20,341 nucleotides of DNA from CALGFH01 sp036003705 (GCA_036003705.1 DASYSE010000025.1:1-20341), one strand, 5' to 3'. Shown: positions 1-7,362, numbered from the stretch's first letter. Translations and numbers: made by a program. The notes: generated by a model not told the origin, from the sequence alone.

Positions 1-507
1 CCAGAAGCCGGCCCGCCGCGCCTTGCCGCGGCCCGAGGGCGCGGCGGCCGCCGGCGACGCAGGCGCGGCTCCCGGCGATGCCGCGGCGGCTCCCGATTGT
101 GCGGCGGCCGCCATTCCCCACCCAGTCTGGCCCGTCCCTGACAGGCCGTCGCCGCGGCCCGAGGGCACGGCGGGGCCGGGGGCGACGCCCTCGGGGAGGC
201 GGGCGACCCGGGCGAGCTGGGAATCGGTGGCGCCGGCCAGCTCCTGCTGGATGGCGACCAGGGGGAGCCCACGCGCCTGGAGCCGCTTGACGGCGACCAG
301 CTGGAGCAGGTGCCGCGGGCCGTACATGGCGGTCCGGCCGCGGTGGGCGGCCGGACGGTCGACCAGGCCGATGGTGGTGTACCAGCGGATGGCCCGCCGG
401 TCGGGCACGTCGCGGACCCTGCCGCTCGCCTGGCCGTGGTAGTCGACCGCCAGGGCGGCGTCGACCCGCTCGGCGAGCTCGTCAAGGGTCCACGGCGCTT
501 GATCCAT
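1..507 (-). CDS. MerR-family transcriptional regulator, N-terminal part (runs off left edge)
   Basis: This is an open frame of 169 codons with an ATG at 507 and no stop before base 1, so the 3' end is outside the window. Residues about 30-90 carry a MerR-type winged-helix pattern: a RRAIRWYTTIGLV stretch, then YGPRHLLQLVAVKRLQARG and LPLVAIQQELAG. The recognition part is somewhat divergent, with an unusual N-terminal extension before it. After about residue 105 the sequence turns into an Ala/Pro/Gly/Ser-rich linker containing an in-frame duplicated segment. MerR proteins are DNA-binding dimers, usually with an effector or partner domain at the C-terminus; that part is not visible, so the ligand cannot be guessed. 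The palindrome at 518-541 lies just upstream and is a likely autoregulatory operator. The MerR assignment is fairly secure. Confidence 0.75.
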   Translation of the reverse strand, partial: MDQAPWTLDELAERVDAALAVDYHGQASGRVRDVPDRRAIRWYTTIGLVDRPAAHRGRTAMYGPRHLLQLVAVKRLQARGLPLVAIQQELAGATDSQLARVARLPEGVAPGPAVPSGRGDGLSGTGQTGWGMAAAAQSGAAAASPGAAPASPAAAAPSGRGKARRAGFW

Positions 508-517
508 ACCAGAATAG

Positions 518-541
518 TGACAGTGTTAGATAACAGTGTCA
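518..541. promoter_or_regulatory. Near-palindromic operator candidate upstream of the MerR-type gene
   Basis: The 24 bp pair in 10 of 12 positions around an axis between 529 and 530 (arms TGACAGTGTTA and TAACAGTGTCA). The same stretch also holds the direct repeat ACAGTGT at 520-526 and 533-539, 13 bp apart. It begins 11 bp upstream of the MerR ATG and is AT-richer than its surroundings. Long near-palindromic operators lying within promoters are typical of MerR-family targets, so autoregulation is inferred, not shown. Confidence 0.55.
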
Positions 542-745
542 ACTAGGCGCTACCGTGGCCAGGAGAACCCGAGCTGGAGCGCGCTGTTCGAGGTGACCTG
601 GGACGGCCAGGTGCATCCCCAGGCCAGTGAGATCGCCTGGGGGGCGTTTCTCACCGTCGAGGAGCTGCTGGCCAGGCTGGACGAGTGGCGGTTCGTTCCC
701 GACGGGCCGGAGATCTTCCGCCGCTGGCAGGCCGGCGCGTTCTAG
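536..745 (+). pseudogene. Nudix hydrolase C-terminal fragment (5'-truncated)
   Basis: The frame encodes at most 69 residues from a GTG that sits inside the palindrome; an in-frame TAG at 527-529 blocks any extension. The residues LFEVTWDGQVHPQASEIAWG, then FLTVEELLARLDEW and RFVPDGPEIFRRW, match the C-terminal half of Nudix hydrolases of the YfcD/IPP-isomerase-like type. In that family this part follows the catalytic Nudix box. The box (GX5EX7REUXEEXGU) and everything before it are missing, so the product cannot be an active hydrolase. The recognisable homology starts near the codons for RYRG, right after the operator-like palindrome. I read it as a gene remnant cut by a rearrangement; an independent small protein is the less likely alternative. 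Its stop shares the bases CTAG with the stop of the convergent threonine synthase gene. Confidence 0.6.
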
Positions 746-2007
746 CTTGCGGCGACGGCCAGCCCCGGGCGGACCGGGGCCAGCGCCTCCTGGAGGGCGT
801 CGAGGTTGGGCCGGACGGTGACGGTGGCGCCGGCCCGGCCGTCGAGGACCTCCAGGGTCTTGAGGCCGTGGCCGGTGATCAGGGCGACGACCCGCTCGCC
901 GGGCCGGAACTCGCCCCTGGCGGCCAGCCGGCCAACGGTGGCGATGGTCACCCCGGCGGCGGTCTCGCCGAACACCCCGGTGGTCCGGGCCAGCAGCTTG
1001 ATGGCCTCGATGACCTCCTCGTCGTCCACCGCCTCGACCCGCCCGCCGGTCCCGCGGACCGTGGCCAGAGCCTCGGCCCCGTCGGCCGGGTCGCCGATGG
1101 CGAGCGACTTGACGATGCCGCTCGGCCGTACCGGGGTGACCTCGTCCACGCCGGCGGCGAAGGCGGTCGCCACCGGGCTGCAGCCGTCGGACTGGGCGCC
1201 GTGGACCCTGGCCGGCGTCCGCTCGACAAGCCCGTGGTCGGCCAGGGTCTGGAAGCCCTGGTGGACCTTGGTGAGCAGAGCGCCGGAGGCGATCGGGACC
1301 ACCACGTGCTCGGGCAGCGACCAGCCGAGCTGCTCGGCCACCTCCAGACCGACCGTCTTGGACCCCTCGGCGTACCAGGGCCGCAGGTTGACGTTGACGA
1401 ACCCCCAGCCGAAGGCCTCGACGGCCTGCATGGACAGCCGGTTGGCCTGGTCGTAGGAGCCCTGAACGGCCACGACGGTGGCCCCGAAGGCGGCCGCCGA
1501 GGCGACCTTGCCGGCCTCGAGGTCGGCCGGGATCACCACCACGCATTCCAGTCCCTGCGCCGCCGCCGCGGCCGCGGTGGCGCCGGCCAGGTTCCCCGTC
1601 GAGGCACAGGCCACCGTCGACAGGCCGAACGCCCGCGCCCTTGCCAGCGCGACGGCCACCACCCGGTCCTTGAAGGAGTTGGTGGGGTTGCGGGTGTCGT
1701 CCTTGAGGAGCAGCGGCCCCGGAACCCCGAGCGCCTCGGCCAGGCGGGGGGCTGGGACAAGGGGCGTCAGGCCGGGGGCGAGGTCGCCGGGGCCGGGGCT
1801 TGCCGGCAGCACCGCCCGGTAGCGCCAGATCGACCTCGGCCCCGCCTCGACGGCGGCGCGGTTGAGGCTGGCGGCAACCACCTGGAGGTCGTACTCGGGA
1901 TCGAGCGGTCCGAGGCAGCGGGGGCAGGCGTACTCGAGGGCGGGCGGGTAGGCGGCCTGGCAGCCACGGCAGCGCAGGATGACGTGGTCGAGGGTCTGGT
2001 CGGTCAT
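742..2007 (-). CDS. thrC: Threonine synthase (PLP-dependent, zinc-ribbon N-terminus)
   Basis: The enzyme (421 residues) converts O-phosphohomoserine to threonine with pyridoxal phosphate in the cytoplasm. The N-terminus has a rubredoxin-like zinc knuckle (C13-x2-C16 and C28-x2-C31), as in the longer bacterial and plant-like threonine synthases. The PLP lysine is K113 in NPTNSFKDR, followed by the STGN phosphate-binding loop (ACASTGNLAGA). The glycine-rich SGALLTK segment and the C-terminal ITGHGLKT also fit the family, and the length is normal. The ATG at 2007 has GGAGG 12 bases upstream, a slightly long spacing. A SAM-I riboswitch occupies most of the 5' leader, so expression is probably controlled by S-adenosylmethionine. 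The gene appears monocistronic: the next sequence downstream is convergent, with stops overlapping at CTAG (742-745). A paralogue acting on a related phosphorylated substrate cannot be excluded. Confidence 0.93.
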   Translation of the reverse strand: MTDQTLDHVILRCRGCQAAYPPALEYACPRCLGPLDPEYDLQVVAASLNRAAVEAGPRSIWRYRAVLPASPGPGDLAPGLTPLVPAPRLAEALGVPGPLLLKDDTRNPTNSFKDRVVAVALARARAFGLSTVACASTGNLAGATAAAAAAQGLECVVVIPADLEAGKVASAAAFGATVVAVQGSYDQANRLSMQAVEAFGWGFVNVNLRPWYAEGSKTVGLEVAEQLGWSLPEHVVVPIASGALLTKVHQGFQTLADHGLVERTPARVHGAQSDGCSPVATAFAAGVDEVTPVRPSGIVKSLAIGDPADGAEALATVRGTGGRVEAVDDEEVIEAIKLLARTTGVFGETAAGVTIATVGRLAARGEFRPGERVVALITGHGLKTLEVLDGRAGATVTVRPNLDALQEALAPVRPGLAVAAS

Positions 2008-2070
2008 GGCAGTCGGCGACCTCCGGGCTCGGCGTTGGGCGACGTCGCGCCGCGGTCGTCAACCGCTCGG

Positions 2071-2175
2071 CGCATCTTCCCTCGCCATCGTGGCGAGGCC
2101 GGAAGTGGCACCTTCCTCGTCCGGAGGAGGTTGCCGGGGCTTCGTCGGGCCGGTCCCTCCGCCCCTCTCGATGCA
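2071..2175 (-). ncRNA. S-box (SAM-I clan) riboswitch in the thrC leader
   Basis: Read on the minus strand, the segment contains nearly all conserved S-box core elements in order: GAGAGGGGCGGAGGGAC, GGCCC, GAAGCCCCGGCAACC, GGTGCCA, TTCC and GAAGATGC. Helix P1 pairs GCATC (2174-2170) with GATGC (2076-2072). P3 is CCTC arms around a CGGAC loop. P4 is a perfect 7-bp hairpin CCTCGCC-ACGAT-GGCGAGG lying inside the four-way junction, which favours SAM-I over SAM-IV. About 64 bases separate the aptamer from the thrC ATG. They contain a small hairpin (2052-2056 with 2062-2066) and the ribosome-binding site but no U-rich terminator, so control of translation start is more likely than attenuation. Confidence 0.93.
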
Positions 2176-2282
2176 TCGCCTGCATTGCAAGATGTAGTTG
2201 TGGTACCCAGCTTGCCCTGGCACGCTGCTTGGCTGCAACACCGGATGGGAAAACCGTGATGGGGCCCGCACCGGGAGACGGG

Positions 2283-3278
2283 ATGACCGACATCGATACC
2301 TGGGAATGGTTCGGCAACCGGACGTTCCACTACAGCCAGCTCGAACCGCTGGCCAAGCTGCGCACGGCCAAGGAGCGGCTCGGGCTGACCGTCTCGGTCT
2401 GCCTGCCGACCCGCGACGAGGCCGCGACCGTTGGCGGCATCGTCCGCAACCTGCGGCGGAACCTGCTGGAACGTGCGCGGCTGATCGACGAGATCGTGGT
2501 CATGGACGCCGGCTCCGGCGACGACACCGCGGCCATCGCCCAGGCCGAGGGGGCGCGGGTCTTCCTCGAGCACGACGTGCTGCCAGGCGAGGGCCCCGGG
2601 TCGGGCAAGGGCGAGGCGCTGTGGAAGAGCCTGCACGCCTGCCATGGCGACCTGATCTGCTGGATCGACGCCGACATCCGCAACTTCCACCCCCGCTTCG
2701 TCTACGGGCTGCTCGGGCCGCTGCTGCTCGACCCGGAGATCCGGTACGTGAAGGCGTTCTACGAACGACCGATCCGCGAGCGCAACGCCCTCCGGGCCAC
2801 CGGCGGCGGCCGGGTCACCGAGCTGCTGGCCCGCCCGCTCATCAACCTGCTCTGGCCGGAACTGGCCGGCATCGTGCAGCCGCTGTCGGGTGAGTACGCC
2901 GGGCGCCGGGAGACCCTGGAGCAGGTGCCCTTCTTCTCCGGCTACGGGGTCGAGCTGGGCCTGCTGGTCGACATCGCCGCCCGGTTCGGGGTGGACGGCA
3001 TCGCCCAGGTCGACCTGGACCGGCGCGTCCACCGCAACCAGGACATGCAGGCGCTGGGCCGCATGAGCTTCGGGATCCTCCAGGCGGTGTTCCTGCGCCT
3101 GGCCGAGGAGGGCCGCTCGGTCCCCGGCAACTACGGCACCACCCTGGTGCAGTTCTCCAACCAGCTGTACGAGTACAAGCCGGAGCCGCGCGAGATCGTC
3201 ACCAGCAGGCGCCCGCCGATCATCACCGTCGACGACTACCGGCGGAGGCGGGCCGACCCTGTGGCCGCGTCCGACTAG
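2283..3278 (+). CDS. gpgS: Glucosyl-3-phosphoglycerate synthase (GT81)
   Basis: The product (331 residues) transfers glucose from a nucleotide sugar to 3-phosphoglycerate, the first step of glucosylglycerate synthesis, and also of methylglucose lipopolysaccharide in mycobacteria. Visible hallmarks are the GT-A start SVCLPTRDEAATVGGIV (residues 38-54), IDEIVVMDAGSGDDT, GSGKGEALWKSL with K109, the metal-binding DAD at 129-131, the acceptor loop PLSGEYAGRRE, GYGVELGLLVD and a late RVHRNQ with H250. The length fits the family (about 320-330). I chose the ATG at 2283 because GGGAG lies 5 bases upstream; TTG at 2229 and ATG at 2259 are weaker alternatives. The HAD phosphatase gene starts 1 base after the stop, giving a synthase-phosphatase pair. 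The leader is divergent from thrC. Confidence 0.92.
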   Translation: MTDIDTWEWFGNRTFHYSQLEPLAKLRTAKERLGLTVSVCLPTRDEAATVGGIVRNLRRNLLERARLIDEIVVMDAGSGDDTAAIAQAEGARVFLEHDVLPGEGPGSGKGEALWKSLHACHGDLICWIDADIRNFHPRFVYGLLGPLLLDPEIRYVKAFYERPIRERNALRATGGGRVTELLARPLINLLWPELAGIVQPLSGEYAGRRETLEQVPFFSGYGVELGLLVDIAARFGVDGIAQVDLDRRVHRNQDMQALGRMSFGILQAVFLRLAEEGRSVPGNYGTTLVQFSNQLYEYKPEPREIVTSRRPPIITVDDYRRRRADPVAASD

Positions 3279-3279
3279 C

Positions 3280-4128
3280 GTGGCCGGCCTGCCCCTCGCC
3301 GACGCCGGGCCGCTGCTCGACCGGCTCGCTCCGGCGCTGCTGTTCTCCGACGTGGACGGGACCCTGGTCGGCCGGGCCGGCTCGCTGCTGGCCGACCTGG
3401 ACGGCCGCCCGACCCTGGCCGCGGCGCAGGCCCTGGTCGCCGCCCACCGGGCCGGGCTGGAGGTGGTGCTGATCTCCGGACGCACGGCCGAGCAGCTCGG
3501 GGAGACGGGCCGGCTGCTCGGAACCCGCGACGCCATCGGCGAGCTCGGCACGGTGCTGGTCAGGGGCAGGGAGGTCGAGCTGGTCTGGGGAGCCACCCCC
3601 CGCGACCTCGGCGGCTGCCCGGCCGAGGCGCTGGAGCGGTCGGGCGCGCTGGCGGCGGTGCTCGAGCGGTTCGCCGGCCGCCTCGAGCCGCACACCCCGT
3701 GGCACCTGGGCCGCCGGGGCACCTTCCTGCTCCGCGGCCAGGCCGACCCGGCCGAGGCCGACGCGCTGCTTGCCGACCGCGGCGCCGGCTGGGCCCGCCT
3801 GCTCGACAACGGCCGCCTGCGTGGCGCCTACCCCCATCTCGGCCCTGGCCCGGCCCACGCCTACCACCTGCTCCCCGCCGGAGTCAGCAAGGCCGGCACC
3901 GCCGCCACCTACCTGGCCGACCGTGGCCTGCGGCCCGCCGAGGCGGCCGCCATCGGCGACAGCCCGGCCGACCTCCAGCTGGCGGGAGTGGTCGGCGCCA
4001 TGTTCCTGGTCGCCAACGGCGCCTGGGCCGCCGACACGACACCTGGCACGCCAGTGGTCATCACCCCGTCGCCCGCCGGCCAGGGCTGGTCCGAGGCCGT
4101 CGGCGCCCTGCTGCAGCGGATGACCTAG
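3280..4128 (+). CDS. HAD-superfamily sugar phosphatase, probable glucosyl-3-phosphoglycerate phosphatase
   Basis: The protein (282 residues) has all four HAD motifs of the type IIB (Cof/MPGP-like) group: DVDGTL with nucleophile D24 and acid D26, ISGRT with S66, K204 in GVSKAGTA, and GDSPADLQLA with D227 and D231 for Mg. The middle (about 95-190) is the substrate cap. HAD-type mannosyl- and glucosyl-3-phosphoglycerate phosphatases are commonly encoded next to their synthases. The GTG at 3280 begins 1 base after the gpgS stop, so the two are almost certainly translated together and glucosyl-3-phosphoglycerate is the likely substrate. Trehalose-6-phosphate is a reasonable second possibility, because a GT20 enzyme lies nearby without its own phosphatase in view. 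Mycobacterium uses an unrelated histidine phosphatase for this step. Confidence 0.82.
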   Translation: MAGLPLADAGPLLDRLAPALLFSDVDGTLVGRAGSLLADLDGRPTLAAAQALVAAHRAGLEVVLISGRTAEQLGETGRLLGTRDAIGELGTVLVRGREVELVWGATPRDLGGCPAEALERSGALAAVLERFAGRLEPHTPWHLGRRGTFLLRGQADPAEADALLADRGAGWARLLDNGRLRGAYPHLGPGPAHAYHLLPAGVSKAGTAATYLADRGLRPAEAAAIGDSPADLQLAGVVGAMFLVANGAWAADTTPGTPVVITPSPAGQGWSEAVGALLQRMT

Positions 4129-5276
4129 TCGGGACTGCCCTGGGTCAGCTCCTCGCCGTAGTCGACGTACTTGGACCACATGAAGAGGAAGACGATCTTG
4201 GCCACGGCGACCAGGGGGACGATCACCAGCATGCCGAACAGGCCGGCAAAGCTGGCCCCGACGAGCAGGGCGAGCATCACCACCACCGGGTGGAGCTGGA
4301 CCGTGCGGCCCATCACGTTGGGCGAGATCAGGTGGTTGTCGATCTGCTGCACGGCCAGCAGCACGAGGGCGGCCCAGAGCGCCGTGAGGGGCTGGCCGTC
4401 GATCAGGGCGATGATCACCGCCAGGCCGCCGCCGATGAACGGTCCGACCAGCGGGACCAGGTTGAACACCCCGGCCACCATCCCCACCAGCAGCCAGAAC
4501 GGCAGGCCGATGGCCCACAGGCCGATCGAGGAGGCCACCCCGACGAACAGGGCGACCAGCAGCTGCCCGCGGAAGAAGCCGCCCACGGCCTGGCCGATCC
4601 GGTCCATCAGGCGCGTGATCTCCTCCCGGCGGCCCGGCGGGATCAGGGCCATCGACCCGCGCTTCAGCCGCGGCAGGTCGACCAGCAGGTAGAAGGCCAT
4701 GACCGGACCGAGCACGATGATGATCAGGCCGCTGATCAGCGAGTTGGTGACCGACCGGAGCCCGGTCAGGTATCTGGTGACCGCCTGGCGGTTCTCCCCG
4801 GCCGACAGCCAGTCCCTGACCTGCTCGGCGTCCAGCCGGAAGTTGGGCTCCTGGCCGAAGCGTGCGCCCAGCCGCCGCACGGCGGCCTGGCCGTCGGCCA
4901 GGTAGTCCGGGAAGTGGTCGATGACGGCCGCGGCCTGCCTGGTCACGACGGGGACGAGCAGCGAGACGACCAGGGCGACGATGCACAGGAACAGGAGGTA
5001 GACGATGCCAGCCCCCGCAACCCGCGGCACCCCTCGCCGCTCCAGGGCCGAGACCAGCGGGTTGAGAAGGTAGACGACGGCAACGGCGATCAGCAGGGGC
5101 GGCACGATCGGGTTGACGTAGACCATCAGCCGCAGCAGCAGGTAGGCAAGGATGATGACGCCGATGCCGGACCAGGCCATGATGCCGATGCGGACGAACC
5201 GCTCGTAGGGCGACGGGCGGTGCGGCGGCGGCTGGTCCAGAGGTGCCCGCTGCACCTTCTCGCCCGTCTGGGTCAT
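4125..5276 (-). CDS. AI-2E transporter family (PerM-like) membrane protein
   Basis: The protein (383 residues) has the family pattern: two N-terminal membrane helices (about 30-75), a third near 90-110, a soluble region to about 180, then four or five helices ending near 370. The family signature is clear in QQIDNHLISPNVMGRTVQLHPVVVMLALLVG. Members have been linked to autoinducer-2 export, sodium/proton antiport or general permease roles, so the substrate cannot be named here. Its stop overlaps that of the HAD phosphatase at CTAG (4125-4128). Its start is divergent from the GT20 gene across about 104 bases. Placement between two osmolyte-synthesis genes is compatible with a role in salt stress, which is only an inference. 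Confidence 0.88.
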   Translation of the reverse strand: MTQTGEKVQRAPLDQPPPHRPSPYERFVRIGIMAWSGIGVIILAYLLLRLMVYVNPIVPPLLIAVAVVYLLNPLVSALERRGVPRVAGAGIVYLLFLCIVALVVSLLVPVVTRQAAAVIDHFPDYLADGQAAVRRLGARFGQEPNFRLDAEQVRDWLSAGENRQAVTRYLTGLRSVTNSLISGLIIIVLGPVMAFYLLVDLPRLKRGSMALIPPGRREEITRLMDRIGQAVGGFFRGQLLVALFVGVASSIGLWAIGLPFWLLVGMVAGVFNLVPLVGPFIGGGLAVIIALIDGQPLTALWAALVLLAVQQIDNHLISPNVMGRTVQLHPVVVMLALLVGASFAGLFGMLVIVPLVAVAKIVFLFMWSKYVDYGEELTQGSPD

Positions 5277-5380
5277 GCTTCGCCGCCCTCGGATCCGGTC
5301 GACCGCCGCGTTCTGGGATGCCAGGATGCACCCACGAGCATACGGGTTCCCCCCAGCGGCGAAAGGCGGGATTCGCGAAG

Positions 5381-6838
5381 ATGGCCGAGCTGGTGGTGGC
5401 GTCGAACCGCGGTCCCGTCCAGTTCGAGGTCGACGACGACGGCAACCTGTCCTCGGGCAGGGGAGCCGGCGGCATGGTGACCGCGCTCGGGCCGGCCCTC
5501 GCCGGCCAGGCCGGCACCTGGGTGGCGGCGGCGATCAGCGAGGGGGACCGGGCGGCGGCCAGGCGGGTCGCCCGCTCGGGCCGGCTGCGCACCGTCGAGC
5601 TGGCCCATGGCGCCGTGCAGCTGCGCAGCCTGGTGTTCGATCCCCGGGAGTACCAGAGCTACTACAACCGGGTGTCCAACCGGACCATCTGGTTCCTGCA
5701 CCACTACCTGTTCGACGTGCCACGCCACCCGCGCTTCGACCGCAGCTTCCGGGTCGCCTGGCAGCACTACGAGGCGGTCAACCGGGCCTTCGCGGCCGCC
5801 TGCGGCGACGAGGCCGACCAGGGCGGCGAGGTGTTCGTGCAGGACTACCACCTGGCCCTCGTCCCGGCCCTGCTGCGCGAGCGCCGGCCCGACCTGCACA
5901 TCGCCCACTTCAGCCACTGCCCATGGGCCGACCCCGGCTATTTCATGATGCTGCCGGGCCGGGTGGGCGGCGCGATCCTGGAGGGCATGTTCGGAGCCGA
6001 CCTGCTCGGCTTCCTGGTCCCCCGCTGGGCCCGCAACTTCCTCCACTGCTGCCTGGAGGCCGGCTACCGGGTCGACTTCGACGGCGGCACGGTGCGGACC
6101 GGGGACGGCCGCACGGTGCTGGTCCGCACCTATCCGCTGGGGGTGGACGGCGAGGGGCTGCGCGAGCGGGCCGCCAAGCCCGACGTCATGGCCCAGGGTC
6201 GCGTGGTCGGCGAGCAGGCCAGAGGGCGCAGCCTGATCGTGCGGGTCGACCGCATGGAGCTGACCAAGAACATCCTGCGCGGCCTCGAAGGCTACGGGAC
6301 GTTCCTGGAGCGCAACCCGAGGGCACGGGGGCGGGTCGTCCACTACGCCCTGGCCTATGCCTCCCGCCGCGACCTGCCCGAGTACCAGGCCTACACCGCC
6401 GAGGTGAAGCATGCGGCCGAGGCCATCAACGAACGCTTCCGGACCCGCACCTGGGAACCGGTGGTGCTGGAGCTGAAGGACAACTACCCGCGCGCCCTTG
6501 CCGCCATGGCCGCCGCCGACGTGCTGATCGTCAACCCGGTCTGGGACGGCATGAACCTGGTCGCCAAGGAGGGGCCGACGGTGAGCCGCCGCGACCAGGT
6601 GCTGATCCTGTCCCGCAACGCCGGCGCGGCCGACGACCTCGGCGAGGGAGCGCTGCTGGTCAACCCGTTCGACACCGCGGAGCTGGCCGAGGCGATCGCC
6701 ACCGCGGTCGCCATGCCACCCGACGAGCGGGCCAAGCGGGCCGCGCTGCTCCGCGAGGGCGCCGTGGCGATGCCTCCGCAGGAGTGGTTTCGTGCGCAAC
6801 GGCGAGACCTGAGCCGGTTTCGTCACACCCCTGGGTAG
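5381..6838 (+). CDS. otsA: GT20 family trehalose-6-phosphate synthase-like glycosyltransferase
   Basis: The protein (485 residues) would join glucose from a nucleotide sugar to glucose-6-phosphate to give trehalose-6-phosphate. The GT20 core is present: N-terminal SNRGPV and GAGGMVTAL (glycine loop), FVQDYHLALVPALLR with H157, R291 and K296 in VDRMELTKN, and NPVWDGMNLVAKEG with D389 and E397. Two regions differ from classical OtsA: the loop usually read as FLHIPFP is HFSHCPWADPGYF, and the usual DYSKG is ELTKN. The same variants occur, as I recall, in other actinobacterial GT20 proteins, some of which act on other acceptors, so the exact product is open. I placed the start at ATG 5381 because conserved sequence begins there; AAGGCGGG lies 11 bases upstream. 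The 3' end overlaps the convergent LytR_C gene by 16 bases. Confidence 0.85.
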   Translation: MAELVVASNRGPVQFEVDDDGNLSSGRGAGGMVTALGPALAGQAGTWVAAAISEGDRAAARRVARSGRLRTVELAHGAVQLRSLVFDPREYQSYYNRVSNRTIWFLHHYLFDVPRHPRFDRSFRVAWQHYEAVNRAFAAACGDEADQGGEVFVQDYHLALVPALLRERRPDLHIAHFSHCPWADPGYFMMLPGRVGGAILEGMFGADLLGFLVPRWARNFLHCCLEAGYRVDFDGGTVRTGDGRTVLVRTYPLGVDGEGLRERAAKPDVMAQGRVVGEQARGRSLIVRVDRMELTKNILRGLEGYGTFLERNPRARGRVVHYALAYASRRDLPEYQAYTAEVKHAAEAINERFRTRTWEPVVLELKDNYPRALAAMAAADVLIVNPVWDGMNLVAKEGPTVSRRDQVLILSRNAGAADDLGEGALLVNPFDTAELAEAIATAVAMPPDERAKRAALLREGAVAMPPQEWFRAQRRDLSRFRHTPG

Positions 6839-7362
6839 TCCTTGCCGATGATCACGTGGAGGGCGACCCGGCGGGAGAGGTTGGCCGGGGCCGGCTCGAT
6901 CACCTGGAACGCCGGGAACCGGGCCTTGAACGCCTCGGCGTCGGCCCGGTGGCCGCCGGTGTAGTAGATGCGCGAGACCGAGTAGTTGCCGAGGGCGGTC
7001 CTGGCCGCGACCACCTCGTAGCCGGCCGTCCGGGCCTGGCCGGCGACCCGGTTGGCCAGGCCCGTGACCCAGGCCCCGTTGAGCACCTGCACGGTGACTC
7101 CCGAGGCCGGGCGCAGGGTCGGCTCCGTGGTCTGCCTGGTGGTGGGCGGGGCGGTGGTCGTCTGGGCCAGTGTCGTGGTGGTGGCGTGGACCGTCGTGGT
7201 GGTGGCAGCCGCGCTGGTGTCCGGCTGCAGGACGGTGGAGCCTGACGGCGCCGCGGCCGTCCGCCGGGTCCCGCCGGGCGCTGACATCCGGTCGACGATC
7301 GTGAACACGGCCAGGAACGCGACCAGCACCAACGCCGCCCTGGCCGTCGGGCCCGGTTTCAC
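6823..7362 (-). CDS. LytR_C-domain membrane-anchored envelope protein
   Basis: The product (179 residues) begins MKPGPTARAALVLVAFLAVFT, a single N-terminal membrane segment or uncleaved signal. A Thr/Ala-rich low-complexity linker (about 40-85) follows, with repeated TTTT runs. The C-terminal globular part starts at VTVQVLNGAWVTGLANRVAGQ and contains YEVVAARTALGNYSVSRIYYTGGH; this is the LytR_C domain (PF13399), found in mycobacterial VirR and Cei. Such proteins sit outside the membrane and are linked to cell-wall and envelope integrity, with no established catalysis. The GTG at 7362 has AGGGAGG 5 bases upstream, so I prefer it to the TTG at 7380. The DUF3263 gene lies just upstream on the same strand, as in the Rv0430-Rv0431 pair. 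The last 16 bases overlap the GT20 gene end. Confidence 0.85.
   Translation of the reverse strand: MKPGPTARAALVLVAFLAVFTIVDRMSAPGGTRRTAAAPSGSTVLQPDTSAAATTTTVHATTTTLAQTTTAPPTTRQTTEPTLRPASGVTVQVLNGAWVTGLANRVAGQARTAGYEVVAARTALGNYSVSRIYYTGGHRADAEAFKARFPAFQVIEPAPANLSRRVALHVIIGKDYPGV

Noticed and set aside
2071..2175. SAM-IV riboswitch instead of SAM-I for the thrC leader
   Set aside because: A perfect P4 hairpin lies inside the junction before the closing P1 strand, the SAM-I layout; the core is shared, so only a covariance model could settle it finally.
539..2317. Long antisense frames overlapping thrC, gpgS and other genes, some of several hundred codons
   Set aside because: They are Pro/Arg/Gly-rich translations of the opposite or shifted frame of clearly recognisable genes, as expected at very high GC.
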